DNA from: Bacteroidales bacterium
GTDB taxonomy: Bacteria > Bacteroidota > Bacteroidia > Bacteroidales > UBA932
DNA: 64,000 nucleotides
Assembly: GCA_024693285.1 (NCBI GenBank)
Contig: JAILLE010000020.1
Span: 62,001-126,000, forward strand
Direction of reading: 5' to 3'
In this document: positions 1-8,627 of the stretch, one piece after another
Numbering within the stretch: position 1 is the stretch's first letter
Layout of the letters: each line of letters begins with the position of its first letter
Notes under the pieces: generated by a model
What the model was told of the DNA's origin: nothing
What the model saw: only the letters and a program-made list of their open reading frames with translations
Database searches by the model: none
Program-made: the position numbers and the translations under genes

Positions 1-507
1 CCCGGCGATTGGGACGATCCTGTGTCCTATGCTGACAGCCCCCGCCTTACAGACTTTGTCGATTTCACCAACTGGAAGAATATGGCTCTCAAGTTCGAGC
101 TTTATATCCCCAGTGCCAATGCCTGGAAGGCTGGAGCTATGCAAATCATCATCGGAGGCGTTGATGTCGTCACCGGTGGTGCCGAAGGCGCGGTTGACAA
201 AGATGGCAATGTCACCGCCGGAGCTAACAACAAGTTCATAAGCGGCGACGGTGTGCCTCAGGCTCCCCGCGCGCTGTATATCCCTTGGAAGTCAAGCGGT
301 TCGTTCGATACCGGCGACAAGTGGGTGACTGTCACCATCCCTTACACTGATTTCGCTTATAAGTCGGACGGAACAGCTAATACTGCGGAGATTACTCCCG
401 CTTCCTTCTCTTCCCTCACCATCTTCGTATGGAGTGGCGGCGTGACTGGAACCGAGTGCCAGCCGGTCATCAAGATCGACAACATCCGCGCTGTCCCTTA
501 CAAATAA
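1..507 (+). CDS. Surface glycan-binding protein, C-terminal fragment (5' end outside window)
   Basis: The reading frame is open from base 1, so the gene starts upstream; an internal GTG at 22 is unlikely to be its start. The visible 168 residues are rich in aromatic residues and beta-strand-like, with a run of Trp/Tyr positions (NWKNM, YIPW, FVWSGG) and the ending KIDNIRAVPYK. This resembles the C-terminal carbohydrate-binding domain of the SGBP-B type surface proteins encoded after susCD in Bacteroidetes glycan loci. It lies 15 bases before a second glycan-binding lipoprotein and upstream of GH26 and GH5 glycanases, so it probably captures mannan or glucomannan at the cell surface. The family call comes from pattern and context; the exact Pfam family is not certain. 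Confidence 0.7.
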   Translation, partial: PGDWDDPVSYADSPRLTDFVDFTNWKNMALKFELYIPSANAWKAGAMQIIIGGVDVVTGGAEGAVDKDGNVTAGANNKFISGDGVPQAPRALYIPWKSSGSFDTGDKWVTVTIPYTDFAYKSDGTANTAEITPASFSSLTIFVWSGGVTGTECQPVIKIDNIRAVPYK

Positions 508-522
508 TAGGAGGAATTGAAT

Positions 523-3261
523 ATGAAGAATATATTTAAATATTCCATTCTCGCGACTCTTATTGTCGCGATGTCAGGCTTGACCGCTTGCCAGCAGGAA
601 GAACTGGACACTGACCAGTATGCCGGTAAGCTCGCCCTTGCCGCGATCGCTCCGAACCCCGTGATGAGGGGTGCCCAGCTTCGTGTCATCGGTGCCAACC
701 TCGACAAAGTGACGGAGGTCCGCTTCGCGGGCGGAGCGACAGTCACTTCCATAGAGAAGGTCGCTGCCGGCGAGCGTAGTGAGATTCGTCTCACTGTCCC
801 TATGGATGCCGCTGTAGGCCCTGTCACTGTTGTCACAAGTGATGGTCTTACCGCTTCCACCAGATTTGACCTGGAGTACACCGAGCCGATCGTTTTCAGC
901 TCTTTCGCTCCGGCGACAGTCTTGTCTGGAGACGTTGTCACCATCAAGGGTGAATATCTGAACAATGTCAGGGAAGTTATCCTCGGAGGTGGTGTCTATG
1001 TCACTGAGTTCAACAGCCAGTCTGGCAGTGAGCTTTCCTTCAAGGTTCCCGCCAACGCGGTTTCCGGTTATGTCATTGTCGGTGATGTCAACGAGATTGA
1101 GGATCAGAACACTATTCCGAACCAGATCTATTCAGGTACCGAACTTGTGGTCGGAGATCCTACCGTCGCTGTTGCTGACACCACCACATACAAGAGCGGT
1201 GATGTCATCACCGTCTCCGGATCCCATCTGGATATGATTGAGAAAATCAACCTGACAGGAGCAGCTGATGTGGAATTCAAGCTCGCCGAGGACGGTAACT
1301 CTATCAGTTTCAATCTTCCGCCTTCCGCTAGCGACGGCCAGATAGTCCTCACCTCATTTGCGGGTAAGGAGTTCCAAGCCGGAGCGATCATCTCTCTGAA
1401 TGTGACCGATCTTGAGGTCGCCTCTCTCGCTGAGGACGAGCGCTACAAGGCTGGCTCAGACGTGTCGATCACCGGTTCCGATCTTGACCTTGTCACTAAG
1501 GTTGAGTTCACTGGTGCCGAGGCCCAGTGGTATCTCGATGGTGAAAACATCGTCGCCACGGTCCCTGCTGGTGCCAAGGATGGCGGTCTCACTGTTACTC
1601 TCGCTTCCGGGAAACAGGCCTACAGCTCAGAGATCGCTGTTGTCAAGCCTGTTGCCACTGCGGTTGACAAGAATGAGGCGGTAGCCGGCCAGACTAATAT
1701 CGTCGTCACCGGTACCGATCTCGATCTTGTCACTGGTGTCACGATTGGTGATAAGGAACACGGATTCATTGACTGTAAGTTCGATATCCTGACCGCTGAT
1801 TCCGTAAAGGTGGCTGTCTCGAAAGACGCTTACACGGGTCCTCTTACCCTTACCGCCGCCAATGGAGACAACACTGCGACCGAAGCCATTACCGTCACCT
1901 ACGACGAGGCGGTTTCCGTGACCTTCGCACAGCCTTCATTTGCTCTCGGAAAGAAGATAGCTATAACCGGAAAGAATCTCCTGAATGTGGAGCAGTTGTC
2001 CATCAAGGGCAAGAAGGTTGTTTCCTATGCTGTCCGCGGTGACGATAATATGTCATTCGATATACCTGAAGGAATAGGCCCTGGCGTTTATCGTCTGGCG
2101 ATGGTTCTTATCGACGGTACTGAACTGACATGGCCTGTCCCGTTCGAGGTCACGGCTCCTTTCACCGAGAAGACTATCTGGGAAGGCAGTGAAATCGTGA
2201 CTGGTTGGAGTGGAAAGGGCTTTGCTGAGCAGGACGCTTTCATCAAAGCCGGAATCAAGGAGAGCGATGTCGTACGTGTATACTTCAACGCTCCTGAAGG
2301 TAACTGGTGGGACATCCAGCTTGTGGATGGACATTGGTCCAACCTCTCTGTCCCTGAGCTTGATGGTGGTAATGAGATCAAGAGTGATTTCTATCCTAGC
2401 GGAAGCCAGATGTTCTCCTTCGCGGTTACGCCCGAGATCCTGGCCCAGCTGACCAAGATTGATACCTGGGGCAATGCCTTTATCATCAATGGAGACGGTA
2501 ATATTGAGATCACCCGTATCTCACTCATCCAATTCGGTGCTGTAGAGGAAAAGACCGCCATCTGGGAGGGCTCCCAGGTCGTTGATTGGAGTGGTGGAGC
2601 AGGAGAAGACAACAAGGCCATGACCGCTCTCTCATGGGGTGGCTACGATTGGAGCACCGTTGAGGCTGGAACGAAGATCGTCCTTGAGTTCACTCCTACG
2701 GCTGATGAGGTTCAGATCCGTTTCTCCAATGGCTCCTGGGCCGCTCATCCGGGCACTCCTGATCCTTATAAGCTCTATGGAGAGAGCAAACTCGAGATAG
2801 AGTTGACCAAGGAGATTCTGGACAACATGGTCGCTACCGGCGGTCTCGTTATCACCGGCCAGGGCTATACCCTTACTGGAGTTTACCTTGTCACTACTGG
2901 AGAGATGGCTCCTGTTGGCACCCCTATTTGGGAAGGTTCTCTCGAGGTTGACTGGTCCGGCGGCCTTGGTGACGACCATAAGGCTATGACAGCTCTCTCC
3001 TGGGGTGGCTATGACTGGAGCACAGTTGAAGCCGGAACTACCATCGTATTGGAGTTCACACCTACGGCTGACGAGGTTCAGATCCGTTTCTCTAACGGTT
3101 CATGGGCAGCTCATCCTGGCACCCAGGATCCTTACAAGCTCTATGGAGAAAGCTCACTTGAGATTGAGCTAACCCAAGCTATCCTTGATGAGATGATCGC
3201 CAATGGTGGTCTTGTGATCACCGGGCAGGGATATACCCTGACGGCTGTCATTCTCAAATAA
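523..3261 (+). CDS. Surface glycan-binding lipoprotein with IPT/TIG repeats and tandem C-terminal modules
   Basis: The ATG at 523 is preceded by AGGAGG and is preferred over an in-frame TTG at 517. The product (912 aa) starts with a lipoprotein signal ending LTAC (Cys23), so it should be anchored in the outer membrane. Roughly six IPT/TIG-like beta-sandwich repeats follow (about residues 35-545), recognisable by recurring patterns of the type sGxxVxIxGxxLdxVxxVxf. Three C-terminal modules start near residues 548, 677 and 800, each opening with IWEGS and a W-S-G motif. Modules two and three are almost the same protein sequence. The aromatic-rich modules probably bind the polysaccharide and the TIG repeats act as a spacer. 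Position between the first glycan-binding protein and the glycanases fits the SGBP role. No catalytic residues are visible. Confidence 0.85.
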   Translation: MKNIFKYSILATLIVAMSGLTACQQEELDTDQYAGKLALAAIAPNPVMRGAQLRVIGANLDKVTEVRFAGGATVTSIEKVAAGERSEIRLTVPMDAAVGPVTVVTSDGLTASTRFDLEYTEPIVFSSFAPATVLSGDVVTIKGEYLNNVREVILGGGVYVTEFNSQSGSELSFKVPANAVSGYVIVGDVNEIEDQNTIPNQIYSGTELVVGDPTVAVADTTTYKSGDVITVSGSHLDMIEKINLTGAADVEFKLAEDGNSISFNLPPSASDGQIVLTSFAGKEFQAGAIISLNVTDLEVASLAEDERYKAGSDVSITGSDLDLVTKVEFTGAEAQWYLDGENIVATVPAGAKDGGLTVTLASGKQAYSSEIAVVKPVATAVDKNEAVAGQTNIVVTGTDLDLVTGVTIGDKEHGFIDCKFDILTADSVKVAVSKDAYTGPLTLTAANGDNTATEAITVTYDEAVSVTFAQPSFALGKKIAITGKNLLNVEQLSIKGKKVVSYAVRGDDNMSFDIPEGIGPGVYRLAMVLIDGTELTWPVPFEVTAPFTEKTIWEGSEIVTGWSGKGFAEQDAFIKAGIKESDVVRVYFNAPEGNWWDIQLVDGHWSNLSVPELDGGNEIKSDFYPSGSQMFSFAVTPEILAQLTKIDTWGNAFIINGDGNIEITRISLIQFGAVEEKTAIWEGSQVVDWSGGAGEDNKAMTALSWGGYDWSTVEAGTKIVLEFTPTADEVQIRFSNGSWAAHPGTPDPYKLYGESKLEIELTKEILDNMVATGGLVITGQGYTLTGVYLVTTGEMAPVGTPIWEGSLEVDWSGGLGDDHKAMTALSWGGYDWSTVEAGTTIVLEFTPTADEVQIRFSNGSWAAHPGTQDPYKLYGESSLEIELTQAILDEMIANGGLVITGQGYTLTAVILK
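2551..3261 (+). repeat. Tandem duplicated carbohydrate-binding-like modules inside the SGBP gene
   Basis: Two adjacent modules, about 2551-2900 and 2917-3261, encode nearly the same roughly 110 residues. By eye there are about 17 differences, and long shared blocks such as MTALSWGGYDWSTVEAG and VQIRFSNGSWAAHPGT. At DNA level many third codon positions differ, so the copies are not fresh; the protein has been held constant while synonymous sites drifted. A third, more divergent relative precedes them (about 2164-2545). Confidence 0.85.
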
Positions 3262-3272
3262 CATTATTTATT

Positions 3273-3298
3273 CCGGAGGGGGCTGACCCTCCCTCCGG
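3273..3298 (+). other. Intercistronic hairpin between SGBP and GH26 genes
   Basis: CCGGAGGG at 3273-3280 is complementary to CCCTCCGG at 3291-3298 around a 10-base loop. No T-run follows, so it is not a classical terminator. It could stabilise or process the upstream binding-protein mRNA, as often proposed for hairpins in sus-type operons. That role is inference. Confidence 0.55.
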
Positions 3299-3319
3299 GA
3301 TCCAATTAAATAAAAGAAA

Positions 3320-4762
3320 ATGAGGAAAGTACTGTCTTGCCTGCTATTGGTGTCAGTCGTGGCTGTGTTGGTGTCTTGCGGTGGTGATGATCCTATCGCC
3401 CCGCAAGAGGATCCGGCCCCTACGGTGCTCACGTTGAGCCAGGAATCCGCGAGCTTTGGTGTCCAGGGCTCGGAATTGGCTTTGACCGTGACTGCCCCTG
3501 CCAGGCCGACTGTTACCGGGGCTCCATCTTGGGTTACGGTCATGGATGGCACTTTCAATCATTTTAGCATCACATACACCCTGAAAGTCGCTGAGAACAC
3601 GTCCTATGATCCCAGGACCGCGTCTCTGACCATATCCGCTGGGAACCTGGCAAAGACGTTCACTGTTTCTCAGGCCGCGGCTCAGAAACCGGTGGAACCG
3701 GAAGAGCCGGAAGAGAAGCCCGATGATAAACCTCAGGAGATTGATATATCCAAGACTCTGGTGACAGAGAACGCCACTAATGAGGCCAAGGCGCTTTACG
3801 GGTACCTTCTCAGCCAATATGGAAAGAAGATTATCTCTTCGATCATGGCAGATGTCAACTGGAACCATCGGGAGGCGGACAAAGTCAATTCTGCCACAGG
3901 GAAGTACCCTGCGATGAACTGCTACGACTTCATCCATATCTATGTTCCTGAGAATAACTGGATTAATTATTCTGATCTGAAGCCCGTCACCGAGTGGGCG
4001 GAGGCGGGAGGAATCGTCTCGCTGATGTGGCATTTCAACGTGCCAAAGAGCGCTTCCGTCTCTCCAGGTTCTGATGGCAGTGGAGTCACTTGTACTCCAA
4101 GTGAGACCACATTCAAGGCCCAGAACGTATTCACGAAAGACAGCTGGGAGAACAAGTGGTTTTATGACCAGATGGACAAGGTGGCGGCTGTGATCTTAGG
4201 ATTGCAGGAAAAGGGGATAGCGGCCATTTGGCGCCCGTTCCACGAAGCTGCCGGTAACTCCACATACAAGCAGCAAGCCTCTTGGACCAAATCATGGTTC
4301 TGGTGGGGCTATGATGGCGCTGATGTTTATAAGAAACTTTGGGTAGCGATGTTCGACTACTTTGCGTCTAAAGGTATTCGTAACCTGATTTGGGTCTGGA
4401 CCACACAGAACTACAACGGTGACTCCTCCAAATATAACCAGGACAAGGCATGGTATCCCGGCGATGCCTACGTGGATATAGTTGCCAGGGACCTTTATGG
4501 CAGCACTGCTTCCGCTAATGCCACGGAATTCAAGGAGATCCAGGCTACCTATCCGACCAAGATGGTCGCCTTAGGCGAGTGTGGGACAGATTCCGGGGCC
4601 AATCCTCCCAAATCCTTTGCCACAATCCCGTCGGTCTGGTCCGCTGGAGCGAAGTGGTCATGGTTCATGCCATGGTATGGATCGAATATGCCTGACACTT
4701 CGTGGTGGAGCGCGGCTTTGTCAAACTCTAATGTGATAACTCGTTCTGATGTCAAGTATTGA
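3320..4762 (+). CDS. GH26 endo-beta-mannanase, BACON-domain lipoprotein
   Basis: The 480-residue product has a lipoprotein signal ending LVSC (Cys20), then a BACON domain (about residues 32-120, ending TFTVSQAA), a Pro/Glu-rich linker, and a GH26 barrel from about residue 150. The GH26 acid/base is Glu309 in RPFHEAAG, with the typical WFWWG after it. The likely nucleophile is Glu420 in ALGECGTD. GH26 enzymes with this layout cut beta-1,4-mannan at or near the cell surface. The stop is 4 bases before the GH5 gene start, whose BACON domain is clearly related. Endo versus mannobiose-releasing action cannot be decided from sequence. Confidence 0.9.
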   Translation: MRKVLSCLLLVSVVAVLVSCGGDDPIAPQEDPAPTVLTLSQESASFGVQGSELALTVTAPARPTVTGAPSWVTVMDGTFNHFSITYTLKVAENTSYDPRTASLTISAGNLAKTFTVSQAAAQKPVEPEEPEEKPDDKPQEIDISKTLVTENATNEAKALYGYLLSQYGKKIISSIMADVNWNHREADKVNSATGKYPAMNCYDFIHIYVPENNWINYSDLKPVTEWAEAGGIVSLMWHFNVPKSASVSPGSDGSGVTCTPSETTFKAQNVFTKDSWENKWFYDQMDKVAAVILGLQEKGIAAIWRPFHEAAGNSTYKQQASWTKSWFWWGYDGADVYKKLWVAMFDYFASKGIRNLIWVWTTQNYNGDSSKYNQDKAWYPGDAYVDIVARDLYGSTASANATEFKEIQATYPTKMVALGECGTDSGANPPKSFATIPSVWSAGAKWSWFMPWYGSNMPDTSWWSAALSNSNVITRSDVKY

Positions 4763-4766
4763 TAGT

Positions 4767-6359
4767 ATGGTAAATGTATTCAGACATCTGGCCTTGACGG
4801 TCATGCTCTTGGCCTTCCTAGTCTCTTGTGGCAAGGAACAACCGGACCCTACGCCGCAGCCGGATCCGGCACCTTCATCCATAACGCTGAGTTCCAACTC
4901 TTTCCAGGTGGCGCAACCTGGTGAGAAATTGTCGTTGACCATCAAGGCGCCCGCCCGTCCGACACTTACTGGGCTGCCTTCTTGGATAACTTATGTCGAT
5001 GGGACATTCAACGCCTATTCCATTACTGTTGGACTTACCGTCGTCGCCAATGACACTTATGATGCCAGGTCAGCCACTGTTACGGTAGCTTCGTCTGGAG
5101 CTTCCTCAGTAACCTTCACTGTCTCGCAGGCCGCGAAGGAGAAACCTGTCGATCCTCCGACCCCTCCTTCAGGCGATAACGAAGCTTGGGCTTTGGCCAA
5201 GACACTAGGATTGGGCTGGAATATGGGGAACCATTTTGACGCCTACTACAATTGGCATTTTGTTGACGAGAATGGGTTTGACTGGTACGATTATCCGAAT
5301 GAGACGGTTTGGGGCGGCGAGCTGGCCACTCCGGCGACATTCAAGGGAGTTAAGGCCGCCGGATTCACCAGTGTCCGCATCCCCGTGACATGGCTGAACT
5401 TTATCGGCAAAGCTCCTGAGTATAAGATTGACGAGACATGGTTGAATCGTGTGCATGAGGTCGTGGGTTTCGCGCATGCTGAGGGACTGAATGTCATCAT
5501 CAATACCCATCATGATGAGAACCATGGAGATGACCATTGGCTGGACATCAAGAACGCGTCTGTCAACAGCGCTGTGAATGAGACTATCAAAGCTGAGATA
5601 AAGGCGGTTTGGACCCAGATAGCCAACAAGTTCTCCGATTGTGGTGACTGGCTCATCATGGAGGGTTTCAATGAGCTGAACGATGGTGGCTGGGGCTGGA
5701 GCGCTGATTTCCAAAGCAATCCTTCCCGTCAGTGCGATATCCTTAACGAGTGGAACCAAGTCTTTGTTGACGCTGTCAGGGCGGCAGGTGGGGAGAATGC
5801 CACCCGTTGGCTCGGTGTTCCGACCTATGCCGCCAATCCGGAGTTCACCAAGTACTTGAAGATTCCATCCGACAAAGCTGGCAAGGTGATGGTTTCCGTG
5901 CATTTCTATGATCCCTACGACTACACCATCGGAGACGCCCAGTATTCTGACTGGGGTCACACAGGGGCTGTGGACAAGAAGGCCAATGGAGGCGACGAGA
6001 CGCATGTCAAGGATGTTTTCAGCAAACTGAACACTGAATATGTCTCCAAGAATATTCCTTGCTACATCGGAGAGTTCGGATGCTCTATGAGAGCCAAATC
6101 CGACACCCGAGCCTGGAAGTTCTATCTCTATTACATGGAATATATCGTCAAGGCCGCCAAGACTTACGGCCTGCCCTGCTTCCTTTGGGATAATGGGGCT
6201 AAAGACACCGGTAAAGAGCAGCACGGATATATCAACCATGGCACCGGGGCCTACATCGGTAACAGCAAGGAAGTCGTCAATGTGATAAAGAAAGCTTGGT
6301 TTACCGAGAGTGATGGCTACACCCTCCAACATGTCTATGATTCCGCTCCAAAATTCTGA
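4767..6359 (+). CDS. GH5 (subfamily 4-like) endo-glucanase/glucomannanase, BACON-domain lipoprotein
   Basis: The ATG at 4767 lies just after the preceding stop; an in-frame ATG at 4749 would overlap that gene and lengthen the signal peptide, so 4767 is preferred (530 aa). The lipoprotein signal ends LVSC (Cys21). A BACON domain covers about residues 30-125, followed by a Pro-rich linker and a GH5 barrel from about residue 138. GH5 hallmarks are LGWNMGN, VRIPVTW, acid/base Glu303 in GFNELND, and nucleophile Glu436 in YIGEFG. The FNE-x-x-DGGWGWG pattern is like GH5_4 enzymes such as the Bacteroides xyloglucanase, so the target may be the glucose-containing part of glucomannan, or xyloglucan. 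It sits between two GH26 genes in a tight operon. Confidence 0.88.
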   Translation: MVNVFRHLALTVMLLAFLVSCGKEQPDPTPQPDPAPSSITLSSNSFQVAQPGEKLSLTIKAPARPTLTGLPSWITYVDGTFNAYSITVGLTVVANDTYDARSATVTVASSGASSVTFTVSQAAKEKPVDPPTPPSGDNEAWALAKTLGLGWNMGNHFDAYYNWHFVDENGFDWYDYPNETVWGGELATPATFKGVKAAGFTSVRIPVTWLNFIGKAPEYKIDETWLNRVHEVVGFAHAEGLNVIINTHHDENHGDDHWLDIKNASVNSAVNETIKAEIKAVWTQIANKFSDCGDWLIMEGFNELNDGGWGWSADFQSNPSRQCDILNEWNQVFVDAVRAAGGENATRWLGVPTYAANPEFTKYLKIPSDKAGKVMVSVHFYDPYDYTIGDAQYSDWGHTGAVDKKANGGDETHVKDVFSKLNTEYVSKNIPCYIGEFGCSMRAKSDTRAWKFYLYYMEYIVKAAKTYGLPCFLWDNGAKDTGKEQHGYINHGTGAYIGNSKEVVNVIKKAWFTESDGYTLQHVYDSAPKF

Positions 6360-6365
6360 TAAGTC

Positions 6366-7457
6366 ATGAGAAACCTGTTATTTCTGGTTATGATTCCCCT
6401 GTTTGTTTTCGGGTGTGGCAGGCGCCCGAGGCCTGTCGATGACGATATCCCTGGCGACCATATTCTGGCTAGTCAGTTGTTTTCGGTGGCCGATGCCGGT
6501 AAGGTCATGTACGGTCATCAAGACGACTTGTCCTACGGTCATGCATGGAAAGTCACAGACTGGGAGAATGACGATTTGGAGCGCTCTGACGTTAAGGATG
6601 TCTCCGGAAAGTATCCGGCTGTCCTGGGATTCGATCTCGGTGGCATAGAGGTGGGTGACACCTGCAACCTGGATGGTGTACCCTTCGGTCTTATCCGCAA
6701 GGCTGCCCTGACCCATAGGAGCAGGGGAGGAGTCGTGACATTCTCATGGCATCTGCGTAATCCGTTGACCGGAGGAGACTCATGGGATATTTCCTCAGAC
6801 CAGGTCGTCGCCTCTGTCTTGGATGGAGGAGAAAAACACGAGGAATTCCTCGTCTGGCTCGACCGTCTGGCTGATTTCCTGAACAGCCTCGGTAAGGCTC
6901 CTGTCATATTCCGCCCTTGGCATGAGAATATCGGAAGCTGGTTCTGGTGGGGAGGCAATCTCTGCTCCGCTGAGCAGTATAAAGCCTTATTCCGCCTGAC
7001 TAGAGAAAGGCTCGAGGATAAAGGTGTCGAGAACTTGCTTTGGTGCTATTCCCCGAACGGGCCGATTTCCAAAGAGGATTACCTGTCCCGTTACCCTGGA
7101 GATGATATTGTGGACATTTTCGGCACTGATATTTATGAATATAACAACGGTGCCCTCGATGCCGCCGGTGCCGCGTATATGGCGAATCTGAAGCAGATGC
7201 TCACCACTCTTGCCGAGATCTCGAAAGAGCACTCGAAACTCATGTGCCTTTCCGAGACCGGCCTTGAGGGGATTCCTGACCCCCATTGGTGGACAGAGAG
7301 GCTTTATCCCGCCATACAAGGTTTCCCCATCTGCTATGTGCTTACGTGGCGTAACGCCCACGATCGCCCCGGCCATTTCTATGGCCCTTGGAAAGGCTTT
7401 GAGAATGCGGAAGATTTCAGACTGTTCAGTGAGAAGAAAGAAATTGTGTTGTTATGA
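6366..7457 (+). CDS. GH26 beta-mannanase, compact lipoprotein
   Basis: This 363-residue lipoprotein (signal ending VFGC, Cys17) is a GH26 domain alone, without BACON. Family motifs are [11 protein letters not shown] near the N-terminus, acid/base Glu187 in [15 protein letters not shown], and nucleophile Glu297 in LSETGLEG. The MYGHQDD and PDPHWWTE features match Bacteroides GH26 enzymes that release mannobiose, so it may be the enzyme that makes the substrate for the downstream epimerase. It starts 6 bases after the GH5 stop, and its end overlaps the GH130 start (ATGA). The specificity is inferred. Confidence 0.9.
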   Translation: MRNLLFLVMIPLFVFGCGRRPRPVDDDIPGDHILASQLFSVADAGKVMYGHQDDLSYGHAWKVTDWENDDLERSDVKDVSGKYPAVLGFDLGGIEVGDTCNLDGVPFGLIRKAALTHRSRGGVVTFSWHLRNPLTGGDSWDISSDQVVASVLDGGEKHEEFLVWLDRLADFLNSLGKAPVIFRPWHENIGSWFWWGGNLCSAEQYKALFRLTRERLEDKGVENLLWCYSPNGPISKEDYLSRYPGDDIVDIFGTDIYEYNNGALDAAGAAYMANLKQMLTTLAEISKEHSKLMCLSETGLEGIPDPHWWTERLYPAIQGFPICYVLTWRNAHDRPGHFYGPWKGFENAEDFRLFSEKKEIVLL

Positions 7458-8617
7458 CGTACGAAGAGAGATTGGAGCGGCTAAAGAAGTCGCATGAGGA
7501 ACTTATTTCCAAAAAGAATGTCCCGATTGAGGGTAATGGTGTTTACGAGCGCTATGTGAATCCGGTGCTTACCGCGGCTCACGCTCCGTTGGAATGGCGT
7601 TACGATCTCCATAAGGAGTCCAACCCTTATCTGATGGAAAGGTTCGGCATCCACGCCGTCATGAATTCCGGTGCCATCAAGTTCGGCGGGAAGTATATCC
7701 TTGTCGCCAGGGTTGAGAGCGCTGACCGCAAGTCTTTCTTCGCTGTGGCAGAGAGTCCTAATGGTGTGGATAACTTCCGTTTCTGGACTAATCCTGTCAC
7801 GATGCCGGAATATGGCGAGCCTGCCACGAATGTCTATGACATGCGTCTCACGGCTCATGAGGACGGATGGATTTACGGGATATTCTGCGTGGAAAGAAAG
7901 GATAAGGAGCATCCGGATGACCTCTCAGCGGCTGTCGCGAGCGCCGGTGTAGCTCGTACAAAGGACCTTATCACTTGGGAGAGGCTGCCTGACATAGTCT
8001 CATCCCACCAGCAGCGCAATGTCGTCCTCCATCCTGAGTTCGTGGATGGGAAATATGCCTTGTACACCCGCCCGCAGGACGGATTTATCGACGCTGGAAG
8101 CGGCCCGGGAATCGGCTGGGCACTGGTTGACAGCATGGAGCATGCGGTAATCACTGAAGAGAAGGTTTTGAGCCGCAGGAGTTACCATACTATCAAAGAA
8201 TGCAAGAACGGTGAGGGACCTCATCCTATAAAGACTCCTCAGGGTTGGCTGCATCTGGCGCATGGGGTTAGAGGTTGCGCCTCCGGCTTGCGTTACGTCC
8301 TTTATATGTACATGACCGCTTTGGACGATCCCTCTGAGGTGATCGCCGAACCTGCTGGCTTCTTCATGGCCCCCGAGGGTGGCGAATATATCGGAGATGT
8401 TATGAATGTCCTCTTTACCAACGGGTGGATTTGTGACCCGGACGGGAAGGTTTTCATTTACTACGCCTCTTCGGACACTCGTATGCATGTCGCCACATCT
8501 ACAGTCGACCGTCTTGTTGACTATTGTCTCCACACGGCCCCTGACGGCTTGAGGACAGGAGCCTCTGTGGACATACTTAAGAGACTTATCGTCAAGAATC
8601 AGGATATAGCTATATAA
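7454..8617 (+). CDS. GH130 4-O-beta-D-mannosyl-D-glucose phosphorylase
   Basis: The 387-residue product has no signal peptide, so it is cytoplasmic. It matches the GH130_1 mannosylglucose phosphorylase of Bacteroides over its length: [96 protein letters not shown] and [17 protein letters not shown] are strongly conserved. The enzyme splits mannosyl-beta-1,4-glucose with phosphate into mannose-1-phosphate and glucose. The substrate would come from the 2-epimerase at 13749. The start overlaps the GH26 stop by 4 bases, indicating translational coupling. Confidence 0.95.
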   Translation: MTYEERLERLKKSHEELISKKNVPIEGNGVYERYVNPVLTAAHAPLEWRYDLHKESNPYLMERFGIHAVMNSGAIKFGGKYILVARVESADRKSFFAVAESPNGVDNFRFWTNPVTMPEYGEPATNVYDMRLTAHEDGWIYGIFCVERKDKEHPDDLSAAVASAGVARTKDLITWERLPDIVSSHQQRNVVLHPEFVDGKYALYTRPQDGFIDAGSGPGIGWALVDSMEHAVITEEKVLSRRSYHTIKECKNGEGPHPIKTPQGWLHLAHGVRGCASGLRYVLYMYMTALDDPSEVIAEPAGFFMAPEGGEYIGDVMNVLFTNGWICDPDGKVFIYYASSDTRMHVATSTVDRLVDYCLHTAPDGLRTGASVDILKRLIVKNQDIAI

Positions 8618-8627
8618 TCCTTTGAAG

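Noticed and set aside
5205..6332. 375-codon open frame on the minus strand across the GH5 gene
   Set aside because: Antisense shadow; the plus strand encodes clear GH5 motifs here.
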